This document shows positions 55,308 through 60,720 of a stretch of 64,000 bases of DNA, piece after piece (the stretch's first letter is position 1; every line of letters starts with the position of its first letter). The position numbers and the translations under genes are program-made. The notes below the pieces were generated by a model that made no database searches, was not told the DNA's origin, and saw only the letters and a program-made list of their open reading frames with translations. Source of the DNA: Acestrorhynchus altus (Eukaryota > Chordata > Actinopteri > Characiformes > Acestrorhynchidae); contig CM067521.1 in assembly GCA_034509495.1 (NCBI GenBank), positions 18,721,039 to 18,785,038 on the forward strand. Direction: 5' to 3'.

Positions 55308-56175
55308 ATATCAGTTTTCGCATTACAGCAATAGTACACATAATATAGTGCCCATAAAACAGTGGAGATCCTGTTGACAAGCAGTTTGTTTTCAGGTTGT
55401 TAATTCCATTTGGTGTCTTTTTAAGAGAAGATAACTGAAGACAATAGTTCAAAACCAGCTTTCTTTTACCAGCATTGAGGAAGCATGAGTTCATAACACG
55501 TGCTAACATGAATTTAAATGAGTGATCATGTGTTGACCACACACAGTTAAAACCCTCAGATTTGTCTGAAGACACTTTCTATCACAATCAACCAACCAAC
55601 TAACAAATGATACATCAGTTAGCCTTGAAAAATATAAACCCACATACAGCCAACAAAAAAGCACCTTCCAACACATTTCCTCAACGTATGCTTTTAAAAC
55701 ATCTCAAAACACCTCAATGGCCTTCAATTGCTTCCTCTTCTGATCCCCTTAACAAAAGGCTCCAGCAGGACAATAGCTCCTGCTGACTGACTTCTTCACA
55801 CATGCAACACCTGCAAGCAGCACTTCCACACTGTGAATGGGTTCATCGTGTGAACACTGTTAGAGTAGACCACCTCTACATCAACGTTTCAAACACTACC
55901 ACCACCTGCTTCAGAACATATGCAATCAAATTCAGACTGGTGTTCTCTGACACCAAATGTAGCCTCCTGACCAAGAGAGTCTTTAACTAGTTGTGCACTG
56001 GAAATACAAACAAGGTCACAGAGAACAATTCAGGAACATTCAGCAATGTTACAGAAAACAACAATACATGAATATTGATGTGATAATGATTTGCTTAACA
56101 ACTCTATTGGTTTCTAACACAGTGTTCCCAGTTTGACAAACACTATTGTTACATGACTAATATAATTAATGTATT

Positions 56176-56215
<40 letters not shown>

Positions 56216-56227
56216 TACATACATACA

Positions 56228-56315
<88 letters not shown>

Positions 56316-57358
56316 AGATACAACTCATACATCATCAAACTGCACATAAGTGCTGAAGAGTGCAGCTCAAGGCCAGCCTTTGCTGGTAGCTGGTTTCAGA
56401 TGGTCTCAAACGGTCCTACTGGTCTTTAATTAAATTGGTTGAAAGCTGGTCATCCAGACCAAAACAAACACCCTATGCTGGGAAATCAGCAGGTTAACCA
56501 ACTCTTGACCAGCAGTGTGTACACTGAATTTGATGTTGGTCTTTCTTGGTCATGCTGGTTAACCAGCTTGGTCTTGCTGATTTGGTCAAGCTTGGTCATA
56601 CTGGTCATCTAGCTTGGTCAGATCAGCTAAACCATCAAAAGCCTATGCTGGTCAACCAGCATAACAAAATAAAGATTTAACTGTAGAATTAAAAAGGATG
56701 TTCTGAATTGACTATTAATGCAAACATTTAAATGATCTGACGTTTTCAAAATTGTGCATTTTAAAAGTGACAAGTCCATATTCAGCTGGGAGAATCAATG
56801 AATAAACGTTATTAAAACATTAACAAAAGTTAACACCTTATAAGAACGTTTAATTTAACGCTTTCTGAACGCTTTAAACGTTTCTTTTTAAAAACTTTCA
56901 AAGACCGTCCAGAAAATGGCATAATTAACGTTTGGAACACTTTTAACGTTTTTTAAACGTTCAAAGAACGTTCAGAAAATGACAGAATTAACTTTTGGAC
57001 CGCTTTCACCGTTTCGTTTAAAAACGTTCAACGAACGTCCAAATGACAGAACGGACGTTGTTGTAACAAAAAGTAGGAGCGTTTAGAAAACGTCCTTAGA
57101 AAGTTTGGTGTCTCCGGTGCAGAGAAACAAACCCCAAACGCACTGACACCCCGACAGTCCTGCACACTGCAGCTGTGCCGAGTCCGACTGTAAACACTGA
57201 ATCTACAGCCCGGACCTGAAGTCTGACTCTTCTCTTACCTTGTAGCCGCATTTCTCCAGGCTGCCCCTTTTCCCCGCGCTGCCTGCTTCTCCTGAACCCT
57301 GGAGGATCAGCAGCAGCAGTGTTGTTATGACCTGGGAAAGTCTAACTCGCGGAGCCAT
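15541..57358 (-). CDS. il17rd: il17rd (Sef), interleukin-17 receptor D, complete 13-exon coding span
   Basis: Single-pass membrane receptor that dampens FGF/Ras-MAPK signalling and belongs to the IL-17 receptor family. Joining the 13 exons listed separately gives 2265 nt, 754 aa plus stop, in one frame with GT-AG at every junction. Seen in the translation: a signal peptide (about residues 1-28); an ectodomain with N-glycosylation sequons at N60, N78, N135, N169, N204 and N275; a transmembrane helix at about 298-319 followed by a basic stop-transfer CRKKQQ; a SEFIR domain from about 355 (KVFICYSSKD) to about 515; and a Ser-rich tail with PRDSGIYDSSVPSSEL at 672-687 and SSSSGLG near the end. 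The ectodomain, helix, SEFIR blocks and tail motifs all match the vertebrate IL17RD family as I know it, and the mammalian gene also has 13 coding exons. Identification is firm; exact exon edges still need transcript support. Confidence 0.97.
16205..16490 (-). repeat. GGGCTGGGTGA-type dispersed repeat, inverted copy in intron 12
   Basis: Ends ATATTGCCCAGCCCTAGG, the complement of the family's 5' start, and has a TATATCAATATTTTGTC interior. Inverted relative to the copies at 3.5 and 11.6 kb. Confidence 0.55.
16824..16893. repeat. (GT)n microsatellite in intron 12
   Basis: About 35 uninterrupted GT units, roughly 130 bp from the exon 12 donor. Read as CA in the il17rd transcript. Confidence 0.95.
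17026..18013 (-). CDS. il17rd: il17rd coding exon 12 (SEFIR core and cytoplasmic tail)
   Basis: Large 988-nt exon coding residues 387-715. It carries the rest of the SEFIR domain: VILDLWEHLEICKEG, an FLITVCSKGLKYFV strand/helix block, and RFLAVYFDYS at about 485-493. RNYFRSRSGRSLYVAICNMH follows, then a Pro/Ser-rich tail with LDSGLVLNEV and PRDSGIYDSSVPSSEL. Acceptor ACCTGTAG, donor CTAG|GTGAGG. Between FV (427-428) and DLF (459) there is a lysine/serine-rich stretch that looks about a dozen residues longer than in the human protein. Confidence 0.97.
18014..19251 (-). other. il17rd intron 11
   Basis: About 1.2-kb intron. It carries a CTCF-like motif (listed) and, near 18858-18873, an ACCGGAAG ETS-type core directly followed by a GGGGCGGAG GC box. 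ETS factors are transcriptional effectors of FGF signalling, but a single short motif is weak evidence. Confidence 0.5.
19040..19052 (+). promoter_or_regulatory. CTCF-like motif in il17rd intron 11
   Basis: CCAGCAGGTGGCA is a full match to the CTCF core consensus, in the same orientation as the promoter copy. It lies in non-repetitive intron sequence about 190 bp below exon 11. Confidence 0.45.
19252..19436 (-). CDS. il17rd: il17rd coding exon 11 (juxtamembrane region, SEFIR start)
   Basis: Codes residues 325-386: ENIYSHLDEESSESSSHTTS, then PRPKVFICYSSKD, the first conserved SEFIR box, and QSFAFFLQDFCGCE. Acceptor CTCCACAG, donor GAG|GTAGGC. The tyrosine in ENIYSHLDEESSES is conserved with mammals as I recall. 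Confidence 0.95.
20021..20131 (-). CDS. il17rd: il17rd coding exon 10 (transmembrane helix)
   Basis: Codes residues 288-324 plus one base. VHSPWAGPIRAMAITVPLVI and MSAFATLFTVMCRKKQQ form the single transmembrane helix with flanking charges, and are nearly identical to the mammalian segment as I recall it. Acceptor TATTTCAG, donor CAAG|GTGCGT. Confidence 0.96.
20432..20625 (+). mobile_element. tRNA-derived SINE, copy 2
   Basis: Same family as the 8.57-kb copy: B box GGTTCAAATCCC, CATGCTGCTTGCAATCGGCA body, and tail ATAGGGTTGGGTAACTGGCA. It is shorter because of internal deletion. It lies in il17rd intron 9, antisense to the gene. Confidence 0.75.
20905..20990 (+). repeat. ACAAGACCAG short tandem repeat joined to a retroelement-like tail
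   Basis: Tandem AGACAAGACCAG/AGACAAGACTAG units lead into AATCCTTTATTAGTCTCACAGTGG, which resembles a 3' tail frequent in fish repeats. Assignment uncertain. Confidence 0.5.
21360..21414 (-). CDS. il17rd: il17rd coding exon 9 (55 nt)
   Basis: Codes LRDDSNNTRRQTQYHVSQ plus one base (residues 270-287), matching the LVDDTNTTRK..HY block just before the membrane. Acceptor ACTTGTAG, donor CAAG|GTAGGA. Sequon at N275. Confidence 0.92.
22801..22866 (-). CDS. il17rd: il17rd coding exon 8 (66 nt)
   Basis: Codes ELNGPKTTCVLQDVTPGTYS plus IE (residues 248-269), matching the family's TTxCLLQNVxPGxYxIE block. Acceptor TTTTCACAG, donor GAG|GTAATC. Phase 0 on both sides, so it is a potential in-frame cassette. 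Confidence 0.93.
23545..23765. repeat. GCTGGT/ACCAGC palindromic repeat, copy 1
   Basis: A run of GCTGGTTAACCA, TTGCTGGTTGACCAGCAGG and TGGTAGACCAGCTAAACCAT blocks that can fold back on itself. Collinear with 56395-56665. In intron 7. Confidence 0.7.
23995..24385 (+). mobile_element. degenerate DANA/Mermaid-like SINE
   Basis: Contains a decayed GGGTGGAGTTTGTCCCTGTG / GCATGTGTTTCCTCC core, GGTGAATTGCCCTGGTGTGT, and a tail like GTAAAGCATCCTTGAGTCAC. All are hallmarks of DANA/HE1-type fish SINEs. An A-rich insertion (24136-24187) interrupts it. A 158-codon minus-strand ORF here is a by-product. Confidence 0.6.
26781..26932 (-). CDS. il17rd: il17rd coding exon 7
   Basis: Codes residues 197-247: FWKPKTLNVSQLGSNLHVVF, then DHAPPTFGFNTYYLYYKLRQ and EGHFKLKRCKP. 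This is the fibronectin-like membrane-proximal part of the ectodomain (FWKP..LN.SQ.GS, FDHAP..FGF, YKL). Acceptor CCAACAG; the donor CCA|GTTAGT is weaker than the others in the gene. Sequon at N204. Confidence 0.94.
27068..27112 (-). CDS. il17rd: il17rd coding exon 6 (45 nt)
   Basis: Small exon coding SCEVLLGPDNLVCKP plus one base, matching the PDNL.CKP block of the family. Acceptor TTCACAG, donor CCAT|GTGAGT. Phase 1 on both sides, so exon 6 could be skipped in frame. Confidence 0.92.
27343..27463 (-). CDS. il17rd: il17rd coding exon 5
   Basis: Codes residues 142-181 plus one base: KVSSQPFVGLAFEMDYMVRI then VPFPTFMNDSFFPPSFLRTN, matching the family's SQPF...F..DY.V..VPFP block. Acceptor TTAACAG, donor A|GTAAGT. 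Separated from exon 4 by a short 143-nt intron. Sequon at N169. Confidence 0.95.
27607..27725 (-). CDS. il17rd: il17rd coding exon 4
   Basis: Codes residues 102-141: GIEHVKGFRVYLEDK followed by QCQHMILKDPRQLNFSFKNV. This is one of the best conserved ectodomain stretches of the family (GIE..KGFRV..E, ILKDP.QLN.SFK). Acceptor CATGCAG, donor GTG|GTAAAC. Sequon at N135. Confidence 0.95.
28020..28320 (-). pseudogene. Tc1/mariner transposase relic (C-terminal DDE region), copy 1
   Basis: On the minus strand the frame reads CDAIGHTIHDPSLLQNLQEL then SENIQAALDGLLQDTIRIF. This is the C-terminal WDxxGxxI...NLQEL...W..(I/L)PQ..IR region of Tc1-like DDE transposases. Upstream sequence degenerately resembles the QDNARPHTA catalytic block. 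It has in-frame stops and shares extended similarity with the copy near 38.7 kb. Confidence 0.7.
29272..29304. repeat. (ATT)n microsatellite
   Basis: Eleven ATT units in intron 3. Confidence 0.9.
29520..29960. promoter_or_regulatory. GC-rich block with CpG cluster in intron 3
   Basis: Contains a dense CpG run around 29900 (CCGGCGCGCCGTCGCACGG) and another at 29846 (CGATTACCGCGGCAGG), with GA and CA microsatellites between. It could be an intragenic promoter or enhancer. A 179-codon ORF crosses it on the plus strand but runs through simple repeats and is not credible as coding. Confidence 0.35.
30520..30795. repeat. GTTGCTATGG-type degenerate minisatellite
   Basis: About ten diverged units of GTTGCTAxGTTGTTGCTATxG form. 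It is the complement of the array at 46.6-47.05 kb. Confidence 0.75.
31422..31452. repeat. (CA)n microsatellite
   Basis: About 15 CA units in intron 3. Confidence 0.9.
31937..32240 (+). pseudogene. Tc1/mariner transposase relic (N-terminal DNA-binding region)
   Basis: Degenerate match to the Tc1-like transposase reading frame. An HTH stretch precedes GTCAAGTTGACATCTGGAAG at 32107-32126, whose frame reads VKLTSGRPRK, a Tc1 hallmark. KANQNP and a degenerate DLHG region follow. Frame breaks and an internal deletion after the NP(R/C)LT stretch show it is dead. It lies in intron 3, opposite in orientation to il17rd. Confidence 0.75.
32525..32650 (-). CDS. il17rd: il17rd coding exon 3
   Basis: Codes residues 60-101 plus one base, starting NCSLNTNLWGKH and including NNITF and the CDNQAAVVV block, typical of the IL17RD ectodomain. 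Acceptor CATCTAG, donor CTCG|GTAGGT. Contains sequons N60 (NCS) and N78 (NIT). Confidence 0.94.
32870..33060. promoter_or_regulatory. CpG-rich block in intron 2, 170 bp from exon 2
   Basis: Intron 2 is under 600 bp yet has a CpG-dense patch (CACGGCCGTTCCCGTCCGCG near 32981) far above the local background. This suggests an unmethylated regulatory segment or alternative promoter. No matching first exon could be defined. Confidence 0.3.
33230..33287 (-). CDS. il17rd: il17rd coding exon 2 (58 nt)
   Basis: Short exon coding GIQSSSDESGRKLITFRND plus one base. It corresponds to the family's N-terminal ectodomain block that reads SGLYNITF in human. The acceptor is a CT-repeat tract followed by AG at 33289-33288; the donor is A|GTAAGT at 33229. 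Its length is not a multiple of three, so skipping it would shift the frame. Confidence 0.9.
33288..33326. repeat. (GA)n microsatellite abutting the exon 2 acceptor
   Basis: Imperfect GA repeat on the plus strand, read as CT in the il17rd transcript. It runs up to the AG of the exon 2 acceptor, so it forms the polypyrimidine tract. Confidence 0.9.
35584..36215. mobile_element. non-autonomous DNA transposon of the GCATCTCAAAAAATTAGAAT type
   Basis: The left end (ATGCATCTAAAAAAAATAGA ATATTGTGATAATGTTCATT) and the interior (CTCTTTATGGAGGGTGTCG, TTCTGGATAATTGTTACCCC) match a fish repeat whose ends read GTGCATCTCAATAAATTAG. Family class uncertain; decayed. Confidence 0.55.
37640..37835 (-). repeat. 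dispersed CACAGAGCAGGTATTAT-type repeat, inverted fragment
   Basis: The reverse complement reads AGCCTCCTTTCACCCTGCTC ... ACCACCACAGAGCAGGCATT ... GGTGGGTCATTTCTCAGC, matching the 14.0-kb copy. Confidence 0.65.
38640..38885 (-). pseudogene. Tc1/mariner transposase relic (C-terminal DDE region), copy 2
   Basis: Clearly alignable with the 28.0-kb copy over its length (shared GATCCTAATGGTGTCCTGC at the C-terminal end). The minus-strand frame holds QDSDCLHTAAIS, a decayed form of the QDNARPHTA motif that carries the second catalytic aspartate. Stops interrupt it. It is a dead fragment inside intron 1. Confidence 0.7.
39920..40340. promoter_or_regulatory. low-repeat block in intron 1, candidate conserved element
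   Basis: Unique sequence of balanced composition with no repeat hallmarks or long ORF. AT-rich homeobox-type cores recur (TTATTAGG, CTTATTAAG, CTTAATGA, CATTAAAT). Proposed as a conserved non-coding element on appearance; a cross-species alignment is needed. Confidence 0.25.
40740..41110 (+). repeat. fish repeat with a TTTATATAGCGCTTTTTACAAC start
   Basis: CTTATTTATATAGCGCTTTT then ACTAATGTCACAAAGCAGC is a widespread fish dispersed repeat terminus. Downstream GGCAGGTGGGCAACTAGTCC and AGGTGGGCAGCCAGAATG may belong to the same element. Class not assigned. Confidence 0.55.
41521..41743. mobile_element. MITE, relative of the 3.3-kb element
   Basis: Imperfect inverted termini (ATACTCTTAAAATAAAGGCG at the left, the complement of ATAAAAATAAACGTGCTT at the right). 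The interior is rich in AAGAACC/GGTTCTT, like the 3.3-kb copy but more decayed. Confidence 0.7.
43170..43340. promoter_or_regulatory. block with two TTAATTAG homeodomain motifs in intron 1
   Basis: GATTAATTAGGG near 43185 and CTTAATTAGCC near 43297 share the TTAATTAG core of Q50 homeodomain proteins, about 110 bp apart in a G-rich unique stretch. Candidate enhancer; weak evidence. Confidence 0.25.
43733..43824. repeat. (AAC)n(AAT)n microsatellite
   Basis: Short AAC tract followed by about 24 AAT units in intron 1. Confidence 0.95.
46565..47060. repeat. CCATAGCAACCACCTAGCAA-type degenerate minisatellite
   Basis: Roughly 20 units with consensus CATAGCAACCACCTAGCAACAC and heavy divergence (several ATAGCAACC and CCTAGCAACA blocks). 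Same unit as 30.5 kb on the opposite strand. Confidence 0.8.
48473..48666. mobile_element. 194-bp MITE with about 45-bp terminal inverted repeats and GTGTA duplication
   Basis: The left arm CAGCGGTGATTCCCAAGCCT... and the complement of the right arm (CAGTGGTTCTCAATCCCAGT...) are near-matching through GGAGTACCA...CCCTGCTTG. GTGTA flanks both sides (48468-48472 and 48667-48671), a likely target-site duplication. Related fragments lie at 9745, 57490, 58140 and 58770. Confidence 0.8.
48975..49240. repeat. GGTTCTT/AAGAACC-rich MITE relic
   Basis: Repeated GGGTTCTTCA, ATGGTTCTATATAAAACCT, GGGTTCTTTAG and AAAGAACCC motifs of the same element group as 3.3 and 41.5 kb. Termini not preserved. Confidence 0.5.
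50255..50560. repeat. TAGAACC/GGTTCTA-rich MITE relic
   Basis: Starts TTCCATATAGAACCTTTGGT and ends near CTCTATATAGAACAATTTTC. The interior is loosely palindromic with AAAAATGGTTCTAC and AAAAGGTTCTAC. A decayed non-autonomous element. Confidence 0.5.
52353..52380. repeat. (CA)n microsatellite
   Basis: Short CA tract with an AAACAC interruption in intron 1. Confidence 0.85.
55261..55308. repeat. (GT)n microsatellite
   Basis: GT tract interrupted by TATATG. Confidence 0.9.
56180..56315. repeat. compound (CA)n(CATA)n(TA)n(GT)n microsatellite
   Basis: Four blocks in order; the outer CA and GT blocks are complementary. It lies about 0.9 kb from exon 1, in intron 1. Confidence 0.95.
56395..56665. 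repeat. GCTGGT/ACCAGC palindromic repeat, copy 2
   Basis: Shares TTGACCAGC...GTGTA, TTTGATGTTGGTCTTTCTTG, GCTGGTTAACCAGCTTGGTC, CAGCTAAACCATCAAA and GCTGGTCAACCAGC blocks with the 23.5-kb copy. In intron 1, close to exon 1. Confidence 0.7.
56850..57070. repeat. AACGTT-rich tandem repeat, unit 63-64 bp, beside exon 1
   Basis: Three to four units. The marker AAATG(A/G)C occurs at 56914, 56977 and 57041, spacing 63 and 64. Each unit is packed with AACGTT/AAACGTT cores. It ends about 170 bp inside intron 1 from the exon 1 donor. Confidence 0.8.
57239..57358 (-). CDS. il17rd: il17rd coding exon 1 (signal peptide)
   Basis: Codes residues 1-40, beginning MAPRVRLSQVITTLLLLILQ and continuing to a CGYK end, then AAG|GTAAGA donor at 57238. 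The ATG has G at -3 and G at +4, a strong Kozak context. There is no in-frame upstream ATG; the frame stays open upstream only through a GTG. The hydrophobic core ITTLLLLIL is a signal peptide. Phase at the end is 0. Confidence 0.93.
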
Positions 57359-57480
57359 CCCTGCTCGTCCATGTAGACTTACTGAACAGAGAATGACCAG
57401 AGGACCTGCTGCCACTGCTCATATCCCAGCACAGCTGCTCTCCAGCAGGGGGCGCTGAAGGAGACATCTTCTCTCAGACA
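57359..57480 (-). promoter_or_regulatory. il17rd 5' UTR and proximal promoter with overlapping uORF
   Basis: GC-richer DNA just upstream of the start codon, presumed to hold the 5' UTR and promoter. An upstream ATG at 57372 opens a 15-codon ORF in another frame. It ends at TAA 57327-57325, inside coding exon 1, so it overlaps the main start. The uATG has a weak -3 base. No TATA box is evident; the transcription start is not defined by sequence alone. Confidence 0.55.
57442..57456 (+). promoter_or_regulatory. CTCF-like motif at the il17rd promoter
   Basis: CCAGCAGGGGGCGCT fits the vertebrate CTCF core consensus (CCASYAGRKGGCR) at every position, and lies about 85 bp upstream of the start codon. 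Binding is an inference from the motif alone. Confidence 0.6.
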
Positions 57481-58289
57481 ACAGCCCAGGTCCTGGAGGC
57501 ACCCCTGCCCTGCACGTTTCAGGTTTAACCCTCAGAACCCTAAGCCAGTGCTGGGAGATATCTTGACGGTTTGACATATTTAATTCACCAGAACATTAGT
57601 ATTTATAGAGACTCTCAGACATGCCTCATATTAATTTGTCTTCAATTAAGATGTAAAAATACCTAATAATAATAATTTGCCTATAAGATCTAAAACACTT
57701 TACAATGGAAGACCTTTGATGAATCATTTGTAACAATTAGATTGACAAGGATATTTACTATAATAAATTCTTCATAATATCTGACAGTGGTCCAAATAAT
57801 ATGTTTTAGTGTATGTATCAGTATTAGCCAATCTTAGGACTTTTATTTTGAAATTTGAACACTGCATGGGAAAAAAGAGAACCGGTCCGTGATTAGCCAC
57901 GCCCACTCTTGCTGATCAGTTGAAGTCTGTTTGCAGGTTGACCACAAACACTGGACAGAGCACTAAACATGCACTGGAAGCTTCTTTGGCATTAGAATTT
58001 GGGTTTAATTCTGTTGGAAAATGGTGAATTTTCCAAGTTTTCCAAGTTATATTGCTCGCAGATAATTAATCACACAGAAAACAACACGAAACTGCCCACA
58101 AATTGGGAATCTCGGATTCTAAGATTGAACAGATATGTAGGGTAGGAGTCCAGGACCAGTGTTGAGAAACACTGCTGTACATCACGCAAATGAAGACTAT
58201 GTTTACTGTGACATACTGTTTAGCCGCGGTGCTCTAAAGGTGTCTTTTTAATTTATAAATAATAACACCCTGATTCTCAGAGGTGGGTA

Positions 58290-58390
58290 AACCAGGACTA
58301 GAAAGTCAAAATCCATCCCAGGATTTTGTTCTGACTACCTCAGTGTCGACAAAATGTTAGGATGGATTTTGTCCTGGATTTCCCACTTTT
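58290..58390. repeat. imperfect inverted repeat (hairpin) with AAAATCCATCC arms
   Basis: ACCAGGACTAG...CAAAATCCATCC...AGGATTTTGT on the left pairs with ACAAAATGTTAGGATGG...ATTTTGTCCTGG on the right. Likely a small MITE or foldback. Confidence 0.5.
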
Positions 58391-58767
58391 TACACTGTAT
58401 ATACTGCTCTAGTCCCTGCAGTGAAATACAACCAATAGCATAGAACCCTCTGGAGCAGATAAACCTATTGGCACCTATTGTTACCGGTTCGGGAATGATA
58501 ATACAATACAGTCAAATCCTCACAGCAATGCTTTGAAACCTAGTAGAAAGCCATTCCTGGAGAGTAGAGAGGGTTACTCTAACAAAAGCAGGATAAATGC
58601 TTTTTAATATCCTTGATTTCAGAAGAAAATATGAAGGACCAGGTGAAACCGATGCATTTGTCCATACAGTGTATGTTTTATATATTATCAAATGCACACA
58701 ATAAGAAAATAAAGTAAATGCTTAAAAGCGTACAAAACTTGTTAAAACCCTATTAAGATACAATAAA

Positions 58768-58890
58768 GCAGTGTTTCTCAACCCTGGTCCAAGAGGCACC
58801 CCTGCTCTCCATATTTTAGAACCTTCCCTGCTTCCAACACTCCTAATTAATCTAGTCAGCTCATTAACAAGCCATTCAGAGTTGCAAGTA
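58768..58890. repeat. fragment of the 48.47-kb MITE family
   Basis: CAGTGTTTCTCAACCCTGGT, GGCACCCCTGCTCTCCATAT and CTTCCAACACTCCTAATTAA match the family. A partial inverted arm (AGTCCAGGACCAGTGTTGAG) lies at about 58147-58166, roughly 600 bp before it. Confidence 0.6.
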
Positions 58891-60604
58891 GGCGTGTTAA
58901 AGCTAACATTTGCAGGACTCCAAGTACCTTCCTATGAAAATGCTTTTCTCTAGCCATTTTTTTTTACCAGTTACGGTGCTATTATGTTCCAAAAGTGCAA
59001 AATTGTACTTTAAAAGTATATATGCATACCTACTGTGTACCTCGTACCATTTGTAGTGCGTATTTCTCATCTCAGTACGTGAGGGTTAAGGTTAGCTTAA
59101 CCTTCTGGTAGGTCAAATCCAACTTTGGCCTGAGGGTCTCACTTTGTCCAGCTCTGCTTTAGACAAATCAGGAGTTCACCACCTTTTACTTACAAGCCTG
59201 CATGTTGTTGTTGGAAATTAAAGGGACAATAAATGTATCAAAGTTCAAATTTGTTTTTGGAGATCTTTCATGTTTGCATGGGCGAGTTCTCAGGCCTGTA
59301 TGGCGCTCTAGTTGTCTTTCAAGCTGAAGACAAAAGGAAGGTCCTTTTCATGTTCACATCAATAGTAACACAAGATCACCTGAAAGAGGACCTGGGTGTT
59401 CCTGCCCAGACAGTTTGGCTCAAAAAACATGTTCCCATCAGATGCTGTGATCTTTGCGGATAGAATTTCTTGAGTGCATGTAAGGGCTCACCTAGGATCA
59501 TTAAAATAATCAGAGTATTACTCTCTCTTTGTAAAGTGGGTAAAACATAGCTAATTTATTTGAAGTCTTGTTTTGTCTTCATGAGTTCACAGCTCTTGTT
59601 TTTAAGCCTCTTCTGGCTTTTGTGGAGCAGTGGACTACTACTCTTTAGTTTTAACTCATATGTCTTACCTGCGTATGAGCAGTTGTTTCTGAGTTCTCTT
59701 TGTCTTCCCGATCTCACCTTGACTTCCACAATTCCCCTGAACTGCCACAGTCCACAGTGACAAAAGAAGAAGCTTAAAAACTCTTTAAAGCCTCCCTTTG
59801 TATTGTGGACATTGATTTCTTTTGTTTTTGGAGCTTCAGACAGTAATTTAAATGAGCCTATGTTTGATCAATTTGAAGAGTCATATAATTAATAAAGGAA
59901 ATTCGATTTAGTTGACAATTCCTAATTAAAATTGGTGACATGTCTCAGGCATGATTTACAAAAAATCTGTATAGGCCTGTATCATCAATGTCACTTGACC
60001 AATAGAGATGGAAAAATAGTATTTGATGAAATGCTGCCATATTACGTGACTTAACGTGACTATTCCTTCTGTATTCTATACAGCACTTTTGTATTCACCT
60101 TTAACCTTTAGGAATGTTACGTTTAACCTTTCTGAATGCCAAGTTTTCCATTTATGGCTAAAACCAACACTGAGTACATCTTATAGGCACAGTCAGTGAT
60201 TTACAGCTTCACTGCATGTAAACATTTACACTTGAAGCCACATCCATACAGATGTCTCAGAGAAACCTTCTGACCCCTGTACCAACCAAAACAGAAGGAC
60301 TCGAGGTGGGCCATAATTAGTTTCATTACTTCAGTTCAATGTACTGTGAAAGAACTTACAGAAAACTTTATTGAAAATCTTCCCACCCAGCACTGAAATG
60401 ACACATATTTTCAGGTTTGATGATTTTTGATTCTGAGGTCAATAGTAGCTCCTTTCCATTTTCTTTATACTCTGCTGTGATACATTGTGATTAATACGTT
60501 GATAATTGCCTAGTTTACAATAAAGGCAGCAAATGACAGACCCTCAGGAGATTTTAAATATCTGATGTCCATTCTTTTATACTCCATTAATATGATCACT
60601 TCCA

Positions 60605-60720
60605 AATAGGATTGGGTACCGTTAACATTTAAGTGATAAGGTACCAGTAAAAAAAACCCAGTAAAAACAACAACACAGTACTTTTTCTGGTACTTTACTC
60701 TCTCTAAAGTAGCAAAATAT
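60605..60720. repeat. GGTACCGTTAACATTTAAG-type dispersed repeat fragment
   Basis: GGATTGGGTACCGTTAACAT, AAGGTACCAGTAAAAA and AGTACTTTTTCTGGTAC look like a known fish repeat terminus with GGTAC inverted motifs. Fragmentary. Confidence 0.4.

Larger units (their letters stand above)
33288..57238 (-). other. il17rd intron 1 (about 24 kb)
   Basis: Largest intron. It contains microsatellites, MITE-like elements, Tc1 transposase relics and a GTTGCTATGG-type minisatellite. GC-richer low-repeat blocks that look constrained occur at about 34540-34930, 39540-40340, 42760-43440, 45450-46170, 49280-50000, 52050-52600 and 53740-54400. None holds a splice-flanked ORF I can support. They are candidates for regulatory DNA, which is an inference from composition only. 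Confidence 0.7.

Noticed and set aside
57359..57415. N-terminally extended il17rd start
   Set aside because: The frame is open upstream but begins with GTG, not ATG. MAPRV... has a strong Kozak context and an immediate signal peptide.
59233..59463. 76-codon plus-strand ORF upstream of il17rd
   Set aside because: No recognised domain, no splice-site support and AT-rich flanks; likely chance.
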